Origin: Elymus sibiricus
Lineage: Eukaryota > Streptophyta > Magnoliopsida > Poales > Poaceae
Assembly (NCBI GenBank): GCA_039707655.1
Contig: CM077666.1
Span: 391,487,886-391,551,885 of the forward strand
DNA: 64,000 bases
Reading direction: 5' to 3'
Below the pieces are notes generated by a model. It saw only the letters and a program-made list of their open reading frames with translations, was not told the DNA's origin and ran no database searches. Both the position numbers and the translations under genes were made by a program. Shown in pieces: positions 10,862-23,098 of the stretch (positions are counted from its first letter, which is position 1; every line of letters begins with the position of its first letter).

Positions 10862-13201
10862 CTACGTTGATGGGGTGACTGTTGGTTGGTTCAAATGGAG
10901 CACAAAAGTTCCTGGTTCCACAGGTAGCATTTGAGCAGCACACTTTGACAGGTGATCAGCAATGCTGTTTTCCGCACGAGGGATGTGCTCTATTTGCAAA
11001 CCGTCAAAGTGTTCCTCCAATTTTCTCACTTCTTCCACATACTCTTCCATCAACGGGCTCTGGTAATCTTTGTTTACTTGTTTCACAACAAGCTGCGAGT
11101 CACCGTGGACGATCAATTTCCTGATCCCAAGGTCCACTGCGATCCTAAGACCGGTAAGGAGCTCTTCGTACTCAGCAGTGTTGTTTGTAGCTTGCTCCCT
11201 GGGAAAGTGCATTTGAACCACATACTTGAGGTGTTCTCCGGTGGGTGCGACAAGTAGCACTCCGGCACCGGTGCCTTGCAGCAAGAAGGCACCGTCAAAG
11301 TACATGATCCATTCTTTGGCTATCTCTTTGCCGGGGAGAGCTGTTTCTTGAATTTCTTCGTCTTGCGTTGGGGTCCATTCTGCAATGAACTCCGCCAAGG
11401 CTCTGCTCTGGATGGTTGAAGTGCTCTCAAACTTAAGTGCAAAGCTTGACAATTCCAACGTCCACTCCACTATCCTGCCAGTTGCCTCTGGATTTCTCAA
11501 AATGCGCTGCAATGGAAAGCGAGTGACGACGGTGATCTCGTGTGCTTGGAAGTAGTGACGCAGCTTTCTCGAGGCCATCAGAAGGCTGAAAAGCAATTTC
11601 TGCACCCCAGAGTATCTTGATCTAGCCCCCTACAGAACGGAACTAACAAAATATACGGGCCGCTGCACCACTTTCTTCCTTGACATCACTTGTTGGTTAG
11701 TTTCATCTGCTTGCGCTGTTTCTAACTTGTCGGCGCCAGACCTTGCCGGAGAAGATTCCGGTTTGTCGCTGGACGGGCTTGCCGCGGCTGCTTCCTCATC
11801 ATCGACTTCCCTCTGCACCACTAATGCAGCACTAGACACTTGATTTTTTGCCACTACATATCGTAGCAATGGCTCTTGTGGTCTAGGCGCAACTAGCGTT
11901 GGTGCGGAGGAGAGGTATCTTTTTAAGTCCTGCAGCGCGGCCTCCACTTCCGGAGTCCATTTCATCGGACCTGCCTTTGTCAAAATCTTGAAAAACGGCA
12001 GGGCGCGCTCAGCAGATCTTGAAATGAACCTACTTAAGGCAGCAACATAGCCGTCAAGACGCCGTACATCCTTGACGCTTTTTGGTGCTTGAATCTGCTC
12101 AATTTCTTTGATCTTGTCGGAATTTGCTTCAATTCCACGTTGACATACAAAGAATTCGAGGAGCTTGCCGGATGGAACGCCAAACACACACTTCTCGGGA
12201 TTGAGCTTCAAATTTATCTTGCGCAAGTTTGCAAATGTTTCTTCTAAATCTTGAATGAGGGTTGATTTGTCCTTGGTTTTGACCACTATATCATCCATAT
12301 ATGCTTCCATATTCCAATGCAGCTGGGGCTCAAAACCAATCTGGACTGCTCTTGCGAATGTTGAACCAGCACTCTTTAACCCGAAAGGCATACGCACGAA
12401 GCAATATGTGCCACATGGAGTAATGAATGTGGTTTTCTCCTCATCCTCCTTGGCCATGAATATCTGATGGTACCCAGAATATGCATCAAGGAAGGAGAGT
12501 AAATCACAGCCGGATGTAGAGTCTACAATTTGATCAATGCGCGGCAAAGGGAAAGGATCTTTTGGACATGCTTTGTTGATATCAGTGTAGTCAATACAAA
12601 GTCTCCACTTCCCGTTTCCTTTGCGCACCACAACTGGATTTGCCAACCAAGTTGGATGTAGTACACCTCTGACCAAACCTGCCGCTTCAAGCTTCTTGAT
12701 TTCCTCGGCAATGAACTATTGCCGCTCCAACGCTTGCTTCCGGACTTTCTGCTTGACGGGCCGAGCGTGGGGATAGACAGCAAGGTTGTGCTCAATTACC
12801 TCCCTGGGAACACCGGGGATGCCAGATGGTTGCCATGCAAACACGTCGACATTCGCCCACAGGAAGGCAATGAGCACGCTTTCCTATTTGCTGTCAAGGC
12901 TGGCACTGATGGTGAAGGTACCGTCAGTGCCATCCTCCCTTGCCGGCACCTTCTTGGTTGCCGGTGAAGTAGCTTTGGATTTCTTACCGGCAAAGCACTC
13001 CAGCAAGTCTTCAACAGGCGCGCAGCACTCTGAAGAGGTGCGCTTCCCGGAATTCTTGCCAGAGGTCTTGCCGGACTTCTTGCTTTCCTTCTTCTTGGCG
13101 GGAGCTGGCGCCTTGGCGGCCTCTGCTGCAACCGCATCTCTGTACATCTTATCGACGCAAATGACTGCATTTTTCTTGTCGGAGTTGATGGAAATTGACA
13201 C
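10862..13201 (-). pseudogene. Element A reverse transcriptase and dual RNase H, degenerate
   Basis: The pol frame runs on the minus strand from about 13201. A Lys/Ser-rich linker precedes the reverse transcriptase, which has HPTWLANPVVVRK, WRLCIDYTDINKACP, FLDAYSGYHQI, FVRMPFGLKSAG and the catalytic YMDD (12290-12301). A first, Gypsy-type RNase H region follows (about 11870-11440), then a second one with EWIMYFDGAF (about 11290-11320), TNNTAEYEELLTGL and VHGDSQLVVKQV. Two RNase H domains are a Tat-lineage hallmark. In-frame TAG codons at 12884-12886, 12716-12718, 11630-11632 and 10862-10864 disable it. Between gag-protease and pol the frame changes near 13150-13200; whether this is programmed or a mutation cannot be told. 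Confidence 0.85.
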
Positions 13202-15959
13202 TCATCGGCCCTGGCATCTTCAACGTGTTGTACGCATAGTGAGATGCTGCCATGAATTTTGCCAGGGCTGGGCGGCCAAGAATTCCATTATACGGCAAAG
13301 GGATCTTGACAACGTCAAACACAATCTTTTCTGTTCTGTAGTTCAATTCCCCGCCAAACGTCACCGGCAATGTGATCTTTCCCTTGGGCTGGCTTCTTCC
13401 CGGGTTTACTCCTTGAAACGTGCCCGTTTTCTCGAGTTCCTCGTCGGGAATCTGCATTCTCTTGATTACTTCTGGAGAAATCAAGTTCAGGCTGGCCCCA
13501 CCGTCAACTAACATTTTCATGACCTGGAGGTTGCGAATTGTTGGTGAAACCAACAACGGCAAACACCCGACTGCGGTTGTGTGATCAGGGTGGTCCTCGG
13601 CATTGAAAATTATATTCATGTGTGACCATTTGAGTGGCTTTTGAGAGCCCTTTGCCGGTTCAGCCGCATTAACCTCATGAGCCCACTGCTTAAGTTGGCG
13701 GTGAGAGGAGTGCAATGCTCCTCCATCAATGCACATGGCCTCAGTTGCCTTCTGGAATTCTTGTTCACTGGACTCTCCGTCGTCCTCTTCTTCTTCACTT
13801 CCATCATCTTCCTCTTTCTTTTCGCGGCCTCTAGCAGGCTTTTCTTTCTGCTGCTTGGCCTTGCCGCGACGGCCTCCTCGACCACCACGGCCCTTTTTGC
13901 CGGATCCACCAGCACCATCTTGACCCTTCTCTTTGTCACGTTTTTCATATTCAGCCTTTTGTTTCTCAACAAGGTGCTTGACTTGCTGGCACTCTCGGAG
14001 GTCATGGCCCTTGGTGCGGTGAATCTTGCAGTACATCCCATCAGATTTGTCGGCCTTCTCGTTTGTCACCGCCTCTTGGCAAGCGGCGCATACTACTGCC
14101 TCCTTGCTAGAGCTCTCAGTCTTAGCTTTCTTGGCGGACTCAGAGTTGCCGGAGCCCTCAATGGCCATAACAGTTTTGCCCTTGCGCTTCCTGTTGCGCT
14201 TTCGGCCCTTCTTCCATGGGGTGGCAGCATTGTCGTCCTCGGAATCCACCTCGGCACCAGCGTCTTCCCTGGGAAGACTTCTTCCTTCCTCAGCGCGTGC
14301 GCACTTATCCGCCAACGTATAGAGCTCGTTGACGGTTTTGGGTAGCTTGACGTTCATCTTCTCCTGCATCCTCCGATTGCGCACATTCGTGTGAAAGGCA
14401 GCAATGACGGCTGCGGGGTGCACATCTGGAATGTTATGGTGTACATGGCTGAACCTCTGGATGTACTTGCGCAGAGTTTCTCCATCTCTTTGCGGAATCA
14501 CTTGCAGGTCGCTGGGCTGTCCAGGGGCCTTGTGGCCTCCGGTAAAGGCACCAACAAACTCATTACAGAGATCTGCCCACGAAGAAATGGAGTTCTCCGG
14601 CAAGTTCATCAGCCAAGATCTCACGTTGGGATTTAGCACCAACGAAAAGTAGTTGGCGAGGATTTTCTCATCTCTTCCTCCGGCAGCTTGCACGGCAATG
14701 GTGTAAATGCCCAAAAATTATGCCGGGTTCAGCTTGCCATCGTACTTTTCTGGTACTTCTGGCTTGAAGGCCCGGACAGATGGCCATCGGACTTGCCGAA
14801 GCTCATGGGTGAAGGCAGGACATCCAACCTCGTAAGGTAGGTATCCGCCAACCCCTGGCGCAGGCTCATCAACGATGGGGCCGTTGCGCGCGTCGGATTG
14901 ACGGCGCGCCTCCCGGCACAGTTCGATGGTGGTGCGGGCGTCTTCTACCCACCTGTCTCGTAGCACTTGCCGCTGATCTTGTCGCGCTTGCGGATTCGAG
15001 GAGGCCATCGACATCTCGTCAGGCTCGAAAGATCATTGAGCTTGCCACGGTTGTTGGCGTTGCTGCTGTTGAGACTATTGCCACTGGGGTGATTGCACCG
15101 TTAGCATAGCACCGTCAACGCGGCCACCAGTTGGAGCTACTGGTGCTGTTTGCGGACGCCGTGAGGGCTCCGCTTGCTGTGATTTGCTGGCCTCGGCAAA
15201 CCCAATCAAGCTTTGGATGGTGGCTCTCCACTCATCCATCTTCTCTGCTGCTGGAGGGAAATTCAGCAGCATCTTGGCTCGCGCCATTGCTTCTACTGCT
15301 GTGGCTGGCATGGCCGGAAGCGAAGAGCGCGACGTCGCTCTACTCCTGGCAGAGCCAGCAGGAGCGCCATCGCGGTCTTGCTGCTGCGGCACATGATCAG
15401 CAGCGGGTTGCTGTGGCGGAGGCGGTGCCTGAGGATCTGGGATTTGATCAACAGGAGTCTTGCCTTGAGGTCGCCGCTGCCCGGAGTCGTTGGCGCCGCT
15501 CAGAGCTGTACCGCGCCCATTGTGCGAGGGGCGTGGCGTCTGTCCTGAAGCAGCATCTTTGGACGCTGTCGCAGCGGGATATTTGCTCATGCCGGCCCGG
15601 GTATTGCCGCTCCGGTGGTTGCGTTCGTCGGCGCGGCGAGGAGGAGGAGGAAGACGTCCATCTGCCCCGCCCGCGCCATCTCGGCTTCGTTCGACAGAGG
15701 ATCGAGGAAGTCGAGCGCCTCCAGCGCGCTCGTCTCCCGCACCGACCACGGTGGGCATGGCGACCGCGCCGCCCGCGCTGGCGGTTCCAACCGCGGTATC
15801 CGCACCGTCTGCATGGGCCGCACCGCCTGTGCCGCCTGCGGATACGTACGAAGGGCCCGTCATCGTGATGCCCTTCTTCTCGGGGGCCATCGACGACGGG
15901 GAGGACGATGATGAAGTTGATGAAGCTGATGCGCAATCCACTAATTCAGGTTCACGCAA
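13149..15959 (-). pseudogene. Element A gag and protease, degenerate
   Basis: The frame opens 28 bases inside the 5' LTR at 15959 and is low-complexity (Ala/Gly/Pro/Arg-rich) for about 220 residues. The gag core lies at about 14720-14400 (NPNVRSWLMNLPENSISSWADLCNEFV). A Cys/His cluster, YCKIHRTKGHDLREC (about 13990-14035), replaces a classical zinc knuckle as in other Tat elements. The aspartic protease has LVDGGASLNLIS (about 13475-13510) and GILGRPALAKF. In-frame stops are at 15075-15077, 15033-15035 (TGA) and 14718-14720 (TAA). Gag would build the virus-like particle, and the protease would cleave it. Confidence 0.82.
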
Positions 15960-15965
15960 GTGACT

Positions 15966-15983
15966 CCCCTACCTGGCGTGCCA
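15966..15983 (-). promoter_or_regulatory. Element A primer-binding site
   Basis: On the minus strand TGGCACGCCAGGTAGGGG begins four bases after the 5' LTR. It starts with TGG, the complement of the CCA tRNA tail. I cannot assign the tRNA with certainty; an arginine tRNA is one possibility known for Tat-type elements. Confidence 0.7.
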
Positions 15984-15987
15984 AAGA

Positions 15988-16862
15988 TGTCATTGGTACG
16001 ACCATCTATGGGGCCATCTAGCCCCTTGTGGTTCGGCAGGGGAGATCAACTTGCACAAAGAGTAGAATCAACAGAGAGCATGAGGGATTTTACCTAGGTT
16101 CGGGCCGCTGAGAAGCTTAAAACCCTACTCCTACTTTGGTGTATTGGATGTGTGAGAGCACAGGTACAAGGAGCGCTTCTCCCGGCAAGGTGCGGAGAGA
16201 GCGGCTACTCACGCATGACGTGCTAATGTTTGAAAAAGGGTCCAAATCCCTGTAACTATTGCCTTGGCCCTCCTTTTATAGCTTAAGGGGTTACCACAGT
16301 GGCAAAACAGTAATTACAAGTTGATTAGATAGCAAACAGTGTTATCATACCTAACTCTGCCAGTTTAGGACAAAGGCATTAAATGCCCCGTTAGATGTCA
16401 TGTGGAGAGGCAGCCCTGGCAAGGTTTCTGCACTGCTCGCCCAGCTACCTCGTATTATTCTGACACGCCTCCTGGACGGGTGTCATTAAAGGCAAATCTT
16501 CTTCCAGCGTGCTGACACATGCCCGACAAACCTCACCAACCAGCCTGCGCGGTCGACACCTCACCGATTAGCGACTAGCTGCCCGGTGAGGTGGAGCGCT
16601 GACGCGCTGGCGAAAGCTTGCCGGTGCGGAGCTTGCCGGGTCTTCACCTTGCCGGTTCATCCTTGCCGGCAAGGAATGTCTTCATCTTCAGCACTGGTCG
16701 AGTGCTTGTTGGTGCTTCGCCTTGAGCTTCTCTCCAGTAGCCTCTGCAACTAGGCCCTGAATCTTGGTCTTGGTGGTTTCCGGCAAACCTTGGCCGGTAA
16801 GGAGGCTGTTACCGTCTGTGCACAAGTCAGGGTATAAAATACCCATGTTTTATACACCAACA
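15988..16862 (-). repeat. Element A 5' LTR (right)
   Basis: This is the partner of 3533-4407, equal in length and about 95% identical by eye. It carries the minus-strand TATA box at 16273-16280 that would drive gag-pol transcription. The flank TATAT (16863-16867) completes the target duplication. Confidence 0.92.
16273..16280 (-). promoter_or_regulatory. TATA box in element A 5' LTR
   Basis: The minus strand reads GCTATAAAAGGAGGG. The box is conserved at 3818-3825 in the other LTR. Its direction agrees with gag-pol. Confidence 0.65.
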
Positions 16863-16867
16863 TATAT

Positions 16868-18189
16868 CCATGTTAGTTTTATTTTCGCTTTCTTCTTGTG
16901 TGTTTGAAAAACTTCAAAAACCCAAAAATATTTCTCGCTTCTTTTCGGTTTTTCTTTCCCGTTTGTTAGTTCATAGTATTAAAAGAAAACCCAAAAAGAT
17001 TTCTCGTTTCTTCTTTTGCTTGTTGGGAGTTCTGCCGTGTAAATAGTTTTTCTCGCTTTTCATTTTTCTTCTTTAATTTGCTTTCTTCAGAAAACCTAAA
17101 AACTCCAAAAATATTTCAGTGTGTTTCTCTGAATTTCTTTTCTTTTCATTGAGTCGTCATAGGGATAAGACCATGATGAAAATGTTGAGTGGTTCTCATA
17201 TGCTTTATTGTTGATCTAACGAAGAGCCAATTTTACCTTCTTGTCTTCTCCCTTGATTAAAATATTTGCAGTTCCCAGCTTAGTCCACGGCACACTTGCA
17301 CTATTATTATTTTTCACATCATTCGGTCATGCAAGTGAAAGGCAATAATGACGATGATTTGATGAAGTGATTGTGGCAAAGAAAAGCTAGTATGAACTCT
17401 TCTTGTTTTTGTTTTTGTAAATATGTTTAACTCAGTATCCATGCTTCAACATATTATGAGTAAACATGTTTGTGATGACAATTAGAGATTATAGTTGCCC
17501 ATGCCATGCTTAAGTAGCTAGGAGTGGATAATGATTTATGTTGGATGTCAACATGCATTAAAATGGTTATGATGTAGTATGTTAATATGGTATCCTCCTC
17601 TGAATGTTTCAAGTGGCTTGACTTGGCACATGTTCATGCATGTAGTTGATTCAAAACCAGCATAGCCTCCAAGATAGTTTTGTTCAGGGTGTCTATATCC
17701 TACTCATGCTAGTATTCAATGTTAATTATTCTCATTGCATGATCATGACCGTTTTCGCTCTCTAGTTGGTCGCTTCTCAACCTATTTGCTAGCCTTCACT
17801 TGTACTAAGTGGGAATACTGCTTGTGCATCCACAATCCTTAAACCAAAGTTGTTCTAGATGAGTCCACCATATCTACCTATACGCGGTATTACTATGCTG
17901 CTCCAAGTAAATTTGCATGTGCCACCTCTAATCATTCAAATAAACATCTGTTTTGTGTGCCTATACCGCTCATGGAGCGACAGGGGGCGGTCAATATCTT
18001 CCATGCTAAGCGGGTTATTCTCAAGATGAGTGTTTATTCACTTGTCATTGCACGAGAGAGGCTGGTATTTGGGATGCCCAGTCCTATGCTCAAAATCGAA
18101 AATATATAATGCAAACAAACTCCCCCGGAAAGTTGTTGGTATGGAGGGCACCCGAGGATTCGGCTAGCCATGGCTTGTGTTGGTATGGC
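16868..18189 (+). mobile_element. Element H, right part: noncoding 3' region of the Athila-like element
   Basis: This resumes H after the insertion of A. It is AT-rich and without a credible ORF. Three variants of an A-rich/T-rich motif (ACCCAAAAATATTTCTCG and similar) occur at 16920-17120. The block 17940-18180 is related to 26400-26610 of element C in reverse orientation (shared segments include GAGTGTTTATTCACTTGTCATTGCA), showing that H and C are related Athila types on opposite strands. The expected 3' LTR is missing: at about 18190 the sequence changes to the LTR of element B. Confidence 0.7.
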
Positions 18190-19684
18190 ATAGGATGAAG
18201 ATGGTCTCTCTCAAACAACCCTGCAACCAAATACAAGAAATCTCTTGTGTCCCCAACACACCCAATACAATGGCAATTTGTATAGGTGCACTAGTTCGGC
18301 GAAGAGATGGTGATACAAGTGTAGTATGGATAGTAGAAATATATTTTTATAATCTGAATAAATAAAAACAGCAAGGTAGCAAATGATAAAATGGAGCACA
18401 AACGGTATTGCAATGCTTGAAAATAAGGCCTAGGGTTCATACTTTCACTAGTGCAATCTCTCAACAGTGCTAACATAATTGAATCATATAACAATCCCTC
18501 AACGTGCGACAAAGAGTCACTCCAAAGTTCTTATCTAGCGGAGAACATAAGATGAAATTGTTTGTAGGGTACGAAACCACCTCAAAGTTATTCTTTCCGA
18601 TCAATCTATTGAGCTATTCCTATAAGTGTCACAAACAGCCCTAGAGTTCGTACTAAAATAACACCATATGATACACATCAACCAACCCTAATGTCACCAC
18701 AAGTATCCGTGAGTTGATTATACGACCTGCATCAAACAATTTCAGATTCATAATATTCAATCCAACACAAAGAACTTCAAAGAGTGCCCCAAGATTTCTA
18801 CTGGAGAAAGTAGGATGAAAACGTGCATCAACCCCTATGCATAGATTACCCCAATGTCACCTCGGGAATCCGCGAGTTGAGTGCCAAAACATATATCAAG
18901 TGAATCAATATAATACCCCATTGTCACCACGGGTATTCATATGCAAGACATACATCAAGTGTTCTCAAATCCAACGAAGTATTCAATCCGATAATAGTGA
19001 AACATCAAAGGTAAAAACTCAATTCATCACAACAAGATAAAGAGGGAGAAACATCATATGATCCAACTATATTAACAAAGCTCGCGGTACATCAAGATCA
19101 TGCCAAATCAAGAACACGAGAGAGAGAGATCAAACACATAGCTACTTGTACATACCCCTAGCCACTACTCCCTCCTCGTCATGGTGACTGCCGGGATGAT
19201 CAAGATGGCCTCCGGTGATGATTTCCCCCTCCGGCAGGGTGCCAAAACAGGGCTCTAGATGAGATCTTGGAGGTACAGAGGCTTGCAGTGGCGGAGTCAA
19301 TGTTCTAGGGTTATTTCTAGGGGTTTCTCTATTTATAAGAATTTTTGGCGTCGGTCTCACGTCAAGAGGGGCTAAGATGGGCCCACGAGGCACCAGCGGA
19401 CCATCACCCCCCTGGGCGCGCCCTGGTGCCTCGAGGGCACCTTGTGGCTCTTCTGGTCCTCCCACGAACCTTCTAGTGTCTCTTTTGATCCAAAAAAAAT
19501 CGTCAAAAAGTTTCGCTGCATTTGGAGAACTTTTATTTCTGCACAAAAAACAACACCACGGTAGTTCTGCTGAAAACAGTGTCAGTCCGGGTTAGTTCCA
19601 TTCAAATCATACCAAAACCATATAATTTTTTTGTAAACATGGAATTAATACTTCATAAATTATAGATACGTTTGAGACGTATCA
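18190..19684 (-). mobile_element. Element B: solo or truncated LTR
   Basis: On the minus strand it begins TGATACGTCTCAAACGTATC at 19684, a common start of Triticeae Athila-type LTRs, and contains a TATA box (minus, TTATAAATAG, 19329-19338). At the far end it meets H without a recognisable ...CA terminus, so about 100 bases of LTR end seem to be missing compared with relatives I remember. The right flank AGCAC has no match on the left. One side is H, the other D, so this is not a simple solo LTR. Confidence 0.7.
19329..19338 (-). promoter_or_regulatory. TATA box in LTR B
   Basis: The minus strand reads TTATAAATAG in the middle of the LTR, in the direction expected from the LTR start at 19684. 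Confidence 0.5.
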
Positions 19685-21796
19685 AGCACTTTTGTCAATG
19701 TGTAACCGCCGACTTGTGGCGCCACTACCAAGGCCAGATGACCGGGGTGGTCAACAAACTCCGGATGATCCGCGCGACTCCAAGTGACCGGCTGCTCCGA
19801 CCAGTTTAGGTAATACGGGACTGCCATCTCAACCAAGTGGGCGGCTCTCCGCTGAACTTTCCGATCATGCTTGCAGGTACTGGTGGTAAAAACATGATAC
19901 TGACCACTGTTCAACAGCTTCGGATTGCTCTGGAACCCGGACTGGCCACCTTGATTCTGATTTCCTTGGTTGTTATGCTGATTATTGCCTCCAGTATTAC
20001 CAGCCCCCTAAAACCCGACATTCTGACTGTGGTTCCCCTAGAACCCGGGGCCTGTGAAGTGCCCTTGTGAGCCAGCTCCTTGAAAGCCGGCTCCCTGGTT
20101 GCCGGGTCCAGGGTTGCCAGGGTGTCCTCCGTTACCGCCTCCATTGTGATGATTCTGAAATATCCGCTTAGAGAACTCTTGCATAATGTAACAGTTTTCC
20201 CATGAATGGGTAGATGGCTTACCATCAAAACTGTGTTTGGCACATGGACCCTTGAGAGCCTCCTCAAAGCGACGAGGGCGATTACCGGAAAAAGGCTTCC
20301 TGGAACCATTGTTCTGGCGCTGATTCTTCCCACCAGTATTGGTATTTGCAACCAAATCAGAGCCTCCCTCATAATTTTTATGCTTGTTGCTATTATTGGC
20401 CTGCCCATTGCCATTGTTCTGCTGGTGACCCTTGCCACCGTTTTTCTTGCCCTTGCCTGATTTCTCATCATCAGATGTAGGGTCTTTGGTGCTATCTGAC
20501 TCGGCATACCGAGTTAAAACATCCATGAGATCGCCCATATCCTGAACCTTCCGTTTAAGACATCCTAGCTTCTGGACCAGAGGCTAGAATTTGCAATTTC
20601 GCTCCAGAACAAGTACTGCCTGCTGGGCTGTTATACTATCGGAAGAGTGGATGACCTCTGCAATCCAGCAAGACTAATGATGTGCAGACTCATCCTCGCG
20701 CTGAACACAATGCTCGAGATCAATAATTGTGGTCGGACGCTTGCAGGTACCTTGGGAATTCTTGATGAAGCGCTCCTTCAACTCCTGCCAGGTGTTAATG
20801 GAATTCACCGGCAAGTTTTTCAACCAAGTACGTGCTGGACCTTCCAACATGAGAGGCAGATAATGCTCGCAGACCGCCTCACTAGCCTCCATCAGATCCA
20901 TAGCTAACTCATAAATCTCTACCCACTCAGCAGGCTCTAGATCAGCTGTATAATTAGGCACCTTGCGAGGACCCTTGAAATCCGGCGGCATCCGCGCATC
21001 TCACAACGCCGGGACTAAACAGGGAGTTCCAACTATCCGGCTTGACAGACCACCTGTACGGGCGGCTGTCGGGGTTGCGGTGGGAGGGTTTTGCGCCGTG
21101 GGCTGATTGTACACCTCTCCTGCGTTTTCCTCTTCCAATGCTCGTAGAGCCCGAGCGGTGTCCACAATCTCCTGTGCGTTTGGGATCCTGGGCTGTTGCT
21201 ACTGATTCACAAATGCTTGTGTGGCCCTCCTGCGCTGTGCACTATTGGAAACAGCCGGTGACTCTGGATGTTGGCTCCTAGTGCGGCTCTGGTGAGGGGT
21301 TGAGTGAAGCCAGTGTTTACTATAAGAATAGTTGGCCTATTGTTTCACCGTCGTCTTGAGCATCTCAATGGCCTTCCTCGCCTCAACTTGAGCCGGACCA
21401 TCCCCTTCGATCGGAATTGCTGCCAAGTTGTGAGTCACCGCTAGAACATTGTCAATCGGGTTGGAATAGTGTCCAATTGGGGTCTGGAACCGGCGAGGTG
21501 CCAACTGCTGTTCTGGAGCCGGCGTCTGATGTTGAGCCGGCTCCCTGCGCTAAGCCGGCTGCCGCAGCGGCGGCCCTCCTGGGGACACAAGACCAGCCCC
21601 CGGGTTTATCGGAGCCTGTGGATCATTCGGTGTAGTAAACAGCTGAGTTGGCTCAATCGGGCCAGAAGTCGGCTTTGATGCCGCCTTCGGTGGATGAATT
21701 CTGACTCAGCTTGCCGGCGGCTTAGATAGAGAGCCTCCTCCTCCAAGCGCTTTGTCTCCTCGACAAGCCGGGTTTGTGCTTCCGCCATGCGGGTAT
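19685..21796 (-). mobile_element. Element D: fragment of a second Tat-like Gypsy element (gag region)
   Basis: Only gag and the approach to the protease survive, read on the minus strand. The left side ends where LTR B starts; the right side ends where LTR E starts (TGTAACACCCC at 21797). At 21606-21796 a Glu/Arg-rich helical segment (MAEAQTRLVEETKRLEEEA) fits the N-terminal part of gag. The stretch 21000-21600 is Pro/Ala-rich in the minus frames and degraded. No LTR of D is in view. Confidence 0.7.
19688..20991 (-). pseudogene. Element D gag, with four in-frame TAG codons
   Basis: One minus-strand frame runs throughout. It contains the gag core (MPPDFKGPRKVPNYTADLEP, GPARTWLKNLPVNSINTWQEL, KERFIKNSQGTC), then a Lys/Asn/Gly-rich region, a Cys/His segment (GPCAKHSFDGKPSTHSWENC), a Gly/Pro/Asn tract and the preprotease segment ending HLALVVAPQVGGYTLTKVL, where LTR B cuts in. 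In-frame TAG codons lie at 20674-20676, 20584-20586, 20038-20040 and 20008-20010. All fit CAG to TAG change. The protease active site is lost. Confidence 0.75.
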
Positions 21797-23090
21797 TGTA
21801 ACACCCCAAAATTTTAACCATATTTTTATTAAGTAAAATTTGGCCAGAAATAAAATTTGGTATTATATTAGGTCTTTTATTAATTTTAGAACCTTCTCTG
21901 TTTTCTGTTTTTCCCAAAATCCTTCCCTCCATATAGAAATTTTTGAAAATATTGTGGGTTTTGAAAGTTTTTCCTCATCCTTTCATTTATATTTTAAATA
22001 TCAATAATAATTATTTTCATAATAAAATTTACCTCAAATAATTCTTTTAATGGCATTTTCAAACTCTGAAATGCTTCTGTTGCACTAAAACTATTTCAAA
22101 TAAATTTCTTTCAATGCCACAAATTTTTTGGGAGAGCCTATTAGTCCTATAAATCACCTTTGTGCAAAAAAACCAACTTGGTCTTTTGTAAATTTTGAGC
22201 AAACCTTCCTCTTTTCAATTCTGTCCCATTCTTAGGTTATAACTACAACCCTATTTTTCCTTGCTCAAATAGTTCTGAAATTTTTGCATCTTATAGTCCT
22301 TCCAACTAACACTTGAGTCCAGAAGGGAATCCCCAATTTCATCTTGCAAGTCCACCAAATAATTCCCTGTAGTTTCTGTCCAGAACTGAATTCTAGTAAA
22401 ACTTGCACTAGAATGTTTTTCTTTTTATCAAACTAACTTCACCATCATCACTAGCATACAAAGAGACGTCATCCTGCCAAGTTGCAAATCCAACAAAGTT
22501 CCCTAGCTAGCCCTAGCATTTCATCAAACACCTTGTGGACATGGCTGAAATCTTGCAACTCTCTGAACCCTATGTTGCACTAGCTCTTCTGGCCAAACCA
22601 GCATGTCCATTAGCTCTCCCATAACCAGGTGCATAACCCTATAAAGTTTGACTTTCATCAGAACCCTCTAGACTACCCTAGCATTTGGTTGAGCATCATG
22701 TGGGCACTGCCCTGAGCATGGCCGGAGTGCCAGTATTGCAGTCGTCAGTACCGCCCCCACATGGCCACCCTGCTGCCTCCCCTGGCTCACTTCGCACCTC
22801 CCACTAGCCACCTACGCCAGCTGCACCGCACCGACACTCCCCTTCGTCTCCAAGCGCCAGTCAGCGCCGTCCACCACCGATCACGTCCGACCACCGTGGC
22901 CTACACGCCACCGCCCGAGCGCCCTGAGCCATCCAACGCTCCCCTGGAGTAAATTGGAAGGCCACCGCCCTCTCCTAATCCCATCGTCCACGCGCCAGCC
23001 ATGCCTACCTCGCCACCGCCCTCCTGTTGCCATTAATGGCCGTCGCCGAGGTCGGTTGGAGCAGCCCCGGCCTAACCGACTTGGCCAGGC

Positions 23091-23098
23091 TATAAAAG
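23091..23098 (+). promoter_or_regulatory. TATA box of LTR E
   Basis: GGCTATAAAAGGCACC, a near-consensus plant TATA box, follows a GC-rich stretch with many CCACCG and CGCC runs and precedes a CCTCC-rich leader. It supports plus-strand orientation. Confidence 0.65.

Larger units (their letters stand above)
3533..16862 (-). mobile_element. Element A: complete Tat-lineage Ty3/Gypsy retrotransposon
   Basis: Two 875-bp LTRs (3533-4407, 15988-16862) with TG...CA ends, a TATAT target duplication, a primer-binding site next to the right LTR and a polypurine tract next to the left LTR define a complete element read on the minus strand. Gag-pol runs leftward from 15959 to 9419. A separate ORF lies on the plus strand between the pol end and the 3' LTR. 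Dual RNase H domains and an antisense extra ORF are typical of the Tat lineage (Grande, RIRE2, Retand and relatives). The LTRs differ at about 40 positions by eye (about 95% identical), and the reading frames hold many stops, so it is an old, inactive copy. Confidence 0.92.

Noticed and set aside
13641..14345. Long plus-strand frame opposite element A gag
   Set aside because: It is the complement of the gag coding frame, with Leu/Ser-rich low-complexity composition and no motif. The minus strand explains it.
15131..15963. Several long plus-strand frames opposite the N-terminal gag region of A
   Set aside because: GC-rich sequence has few stops in any frame; the minus-strand frame connects to gag and the primer site.
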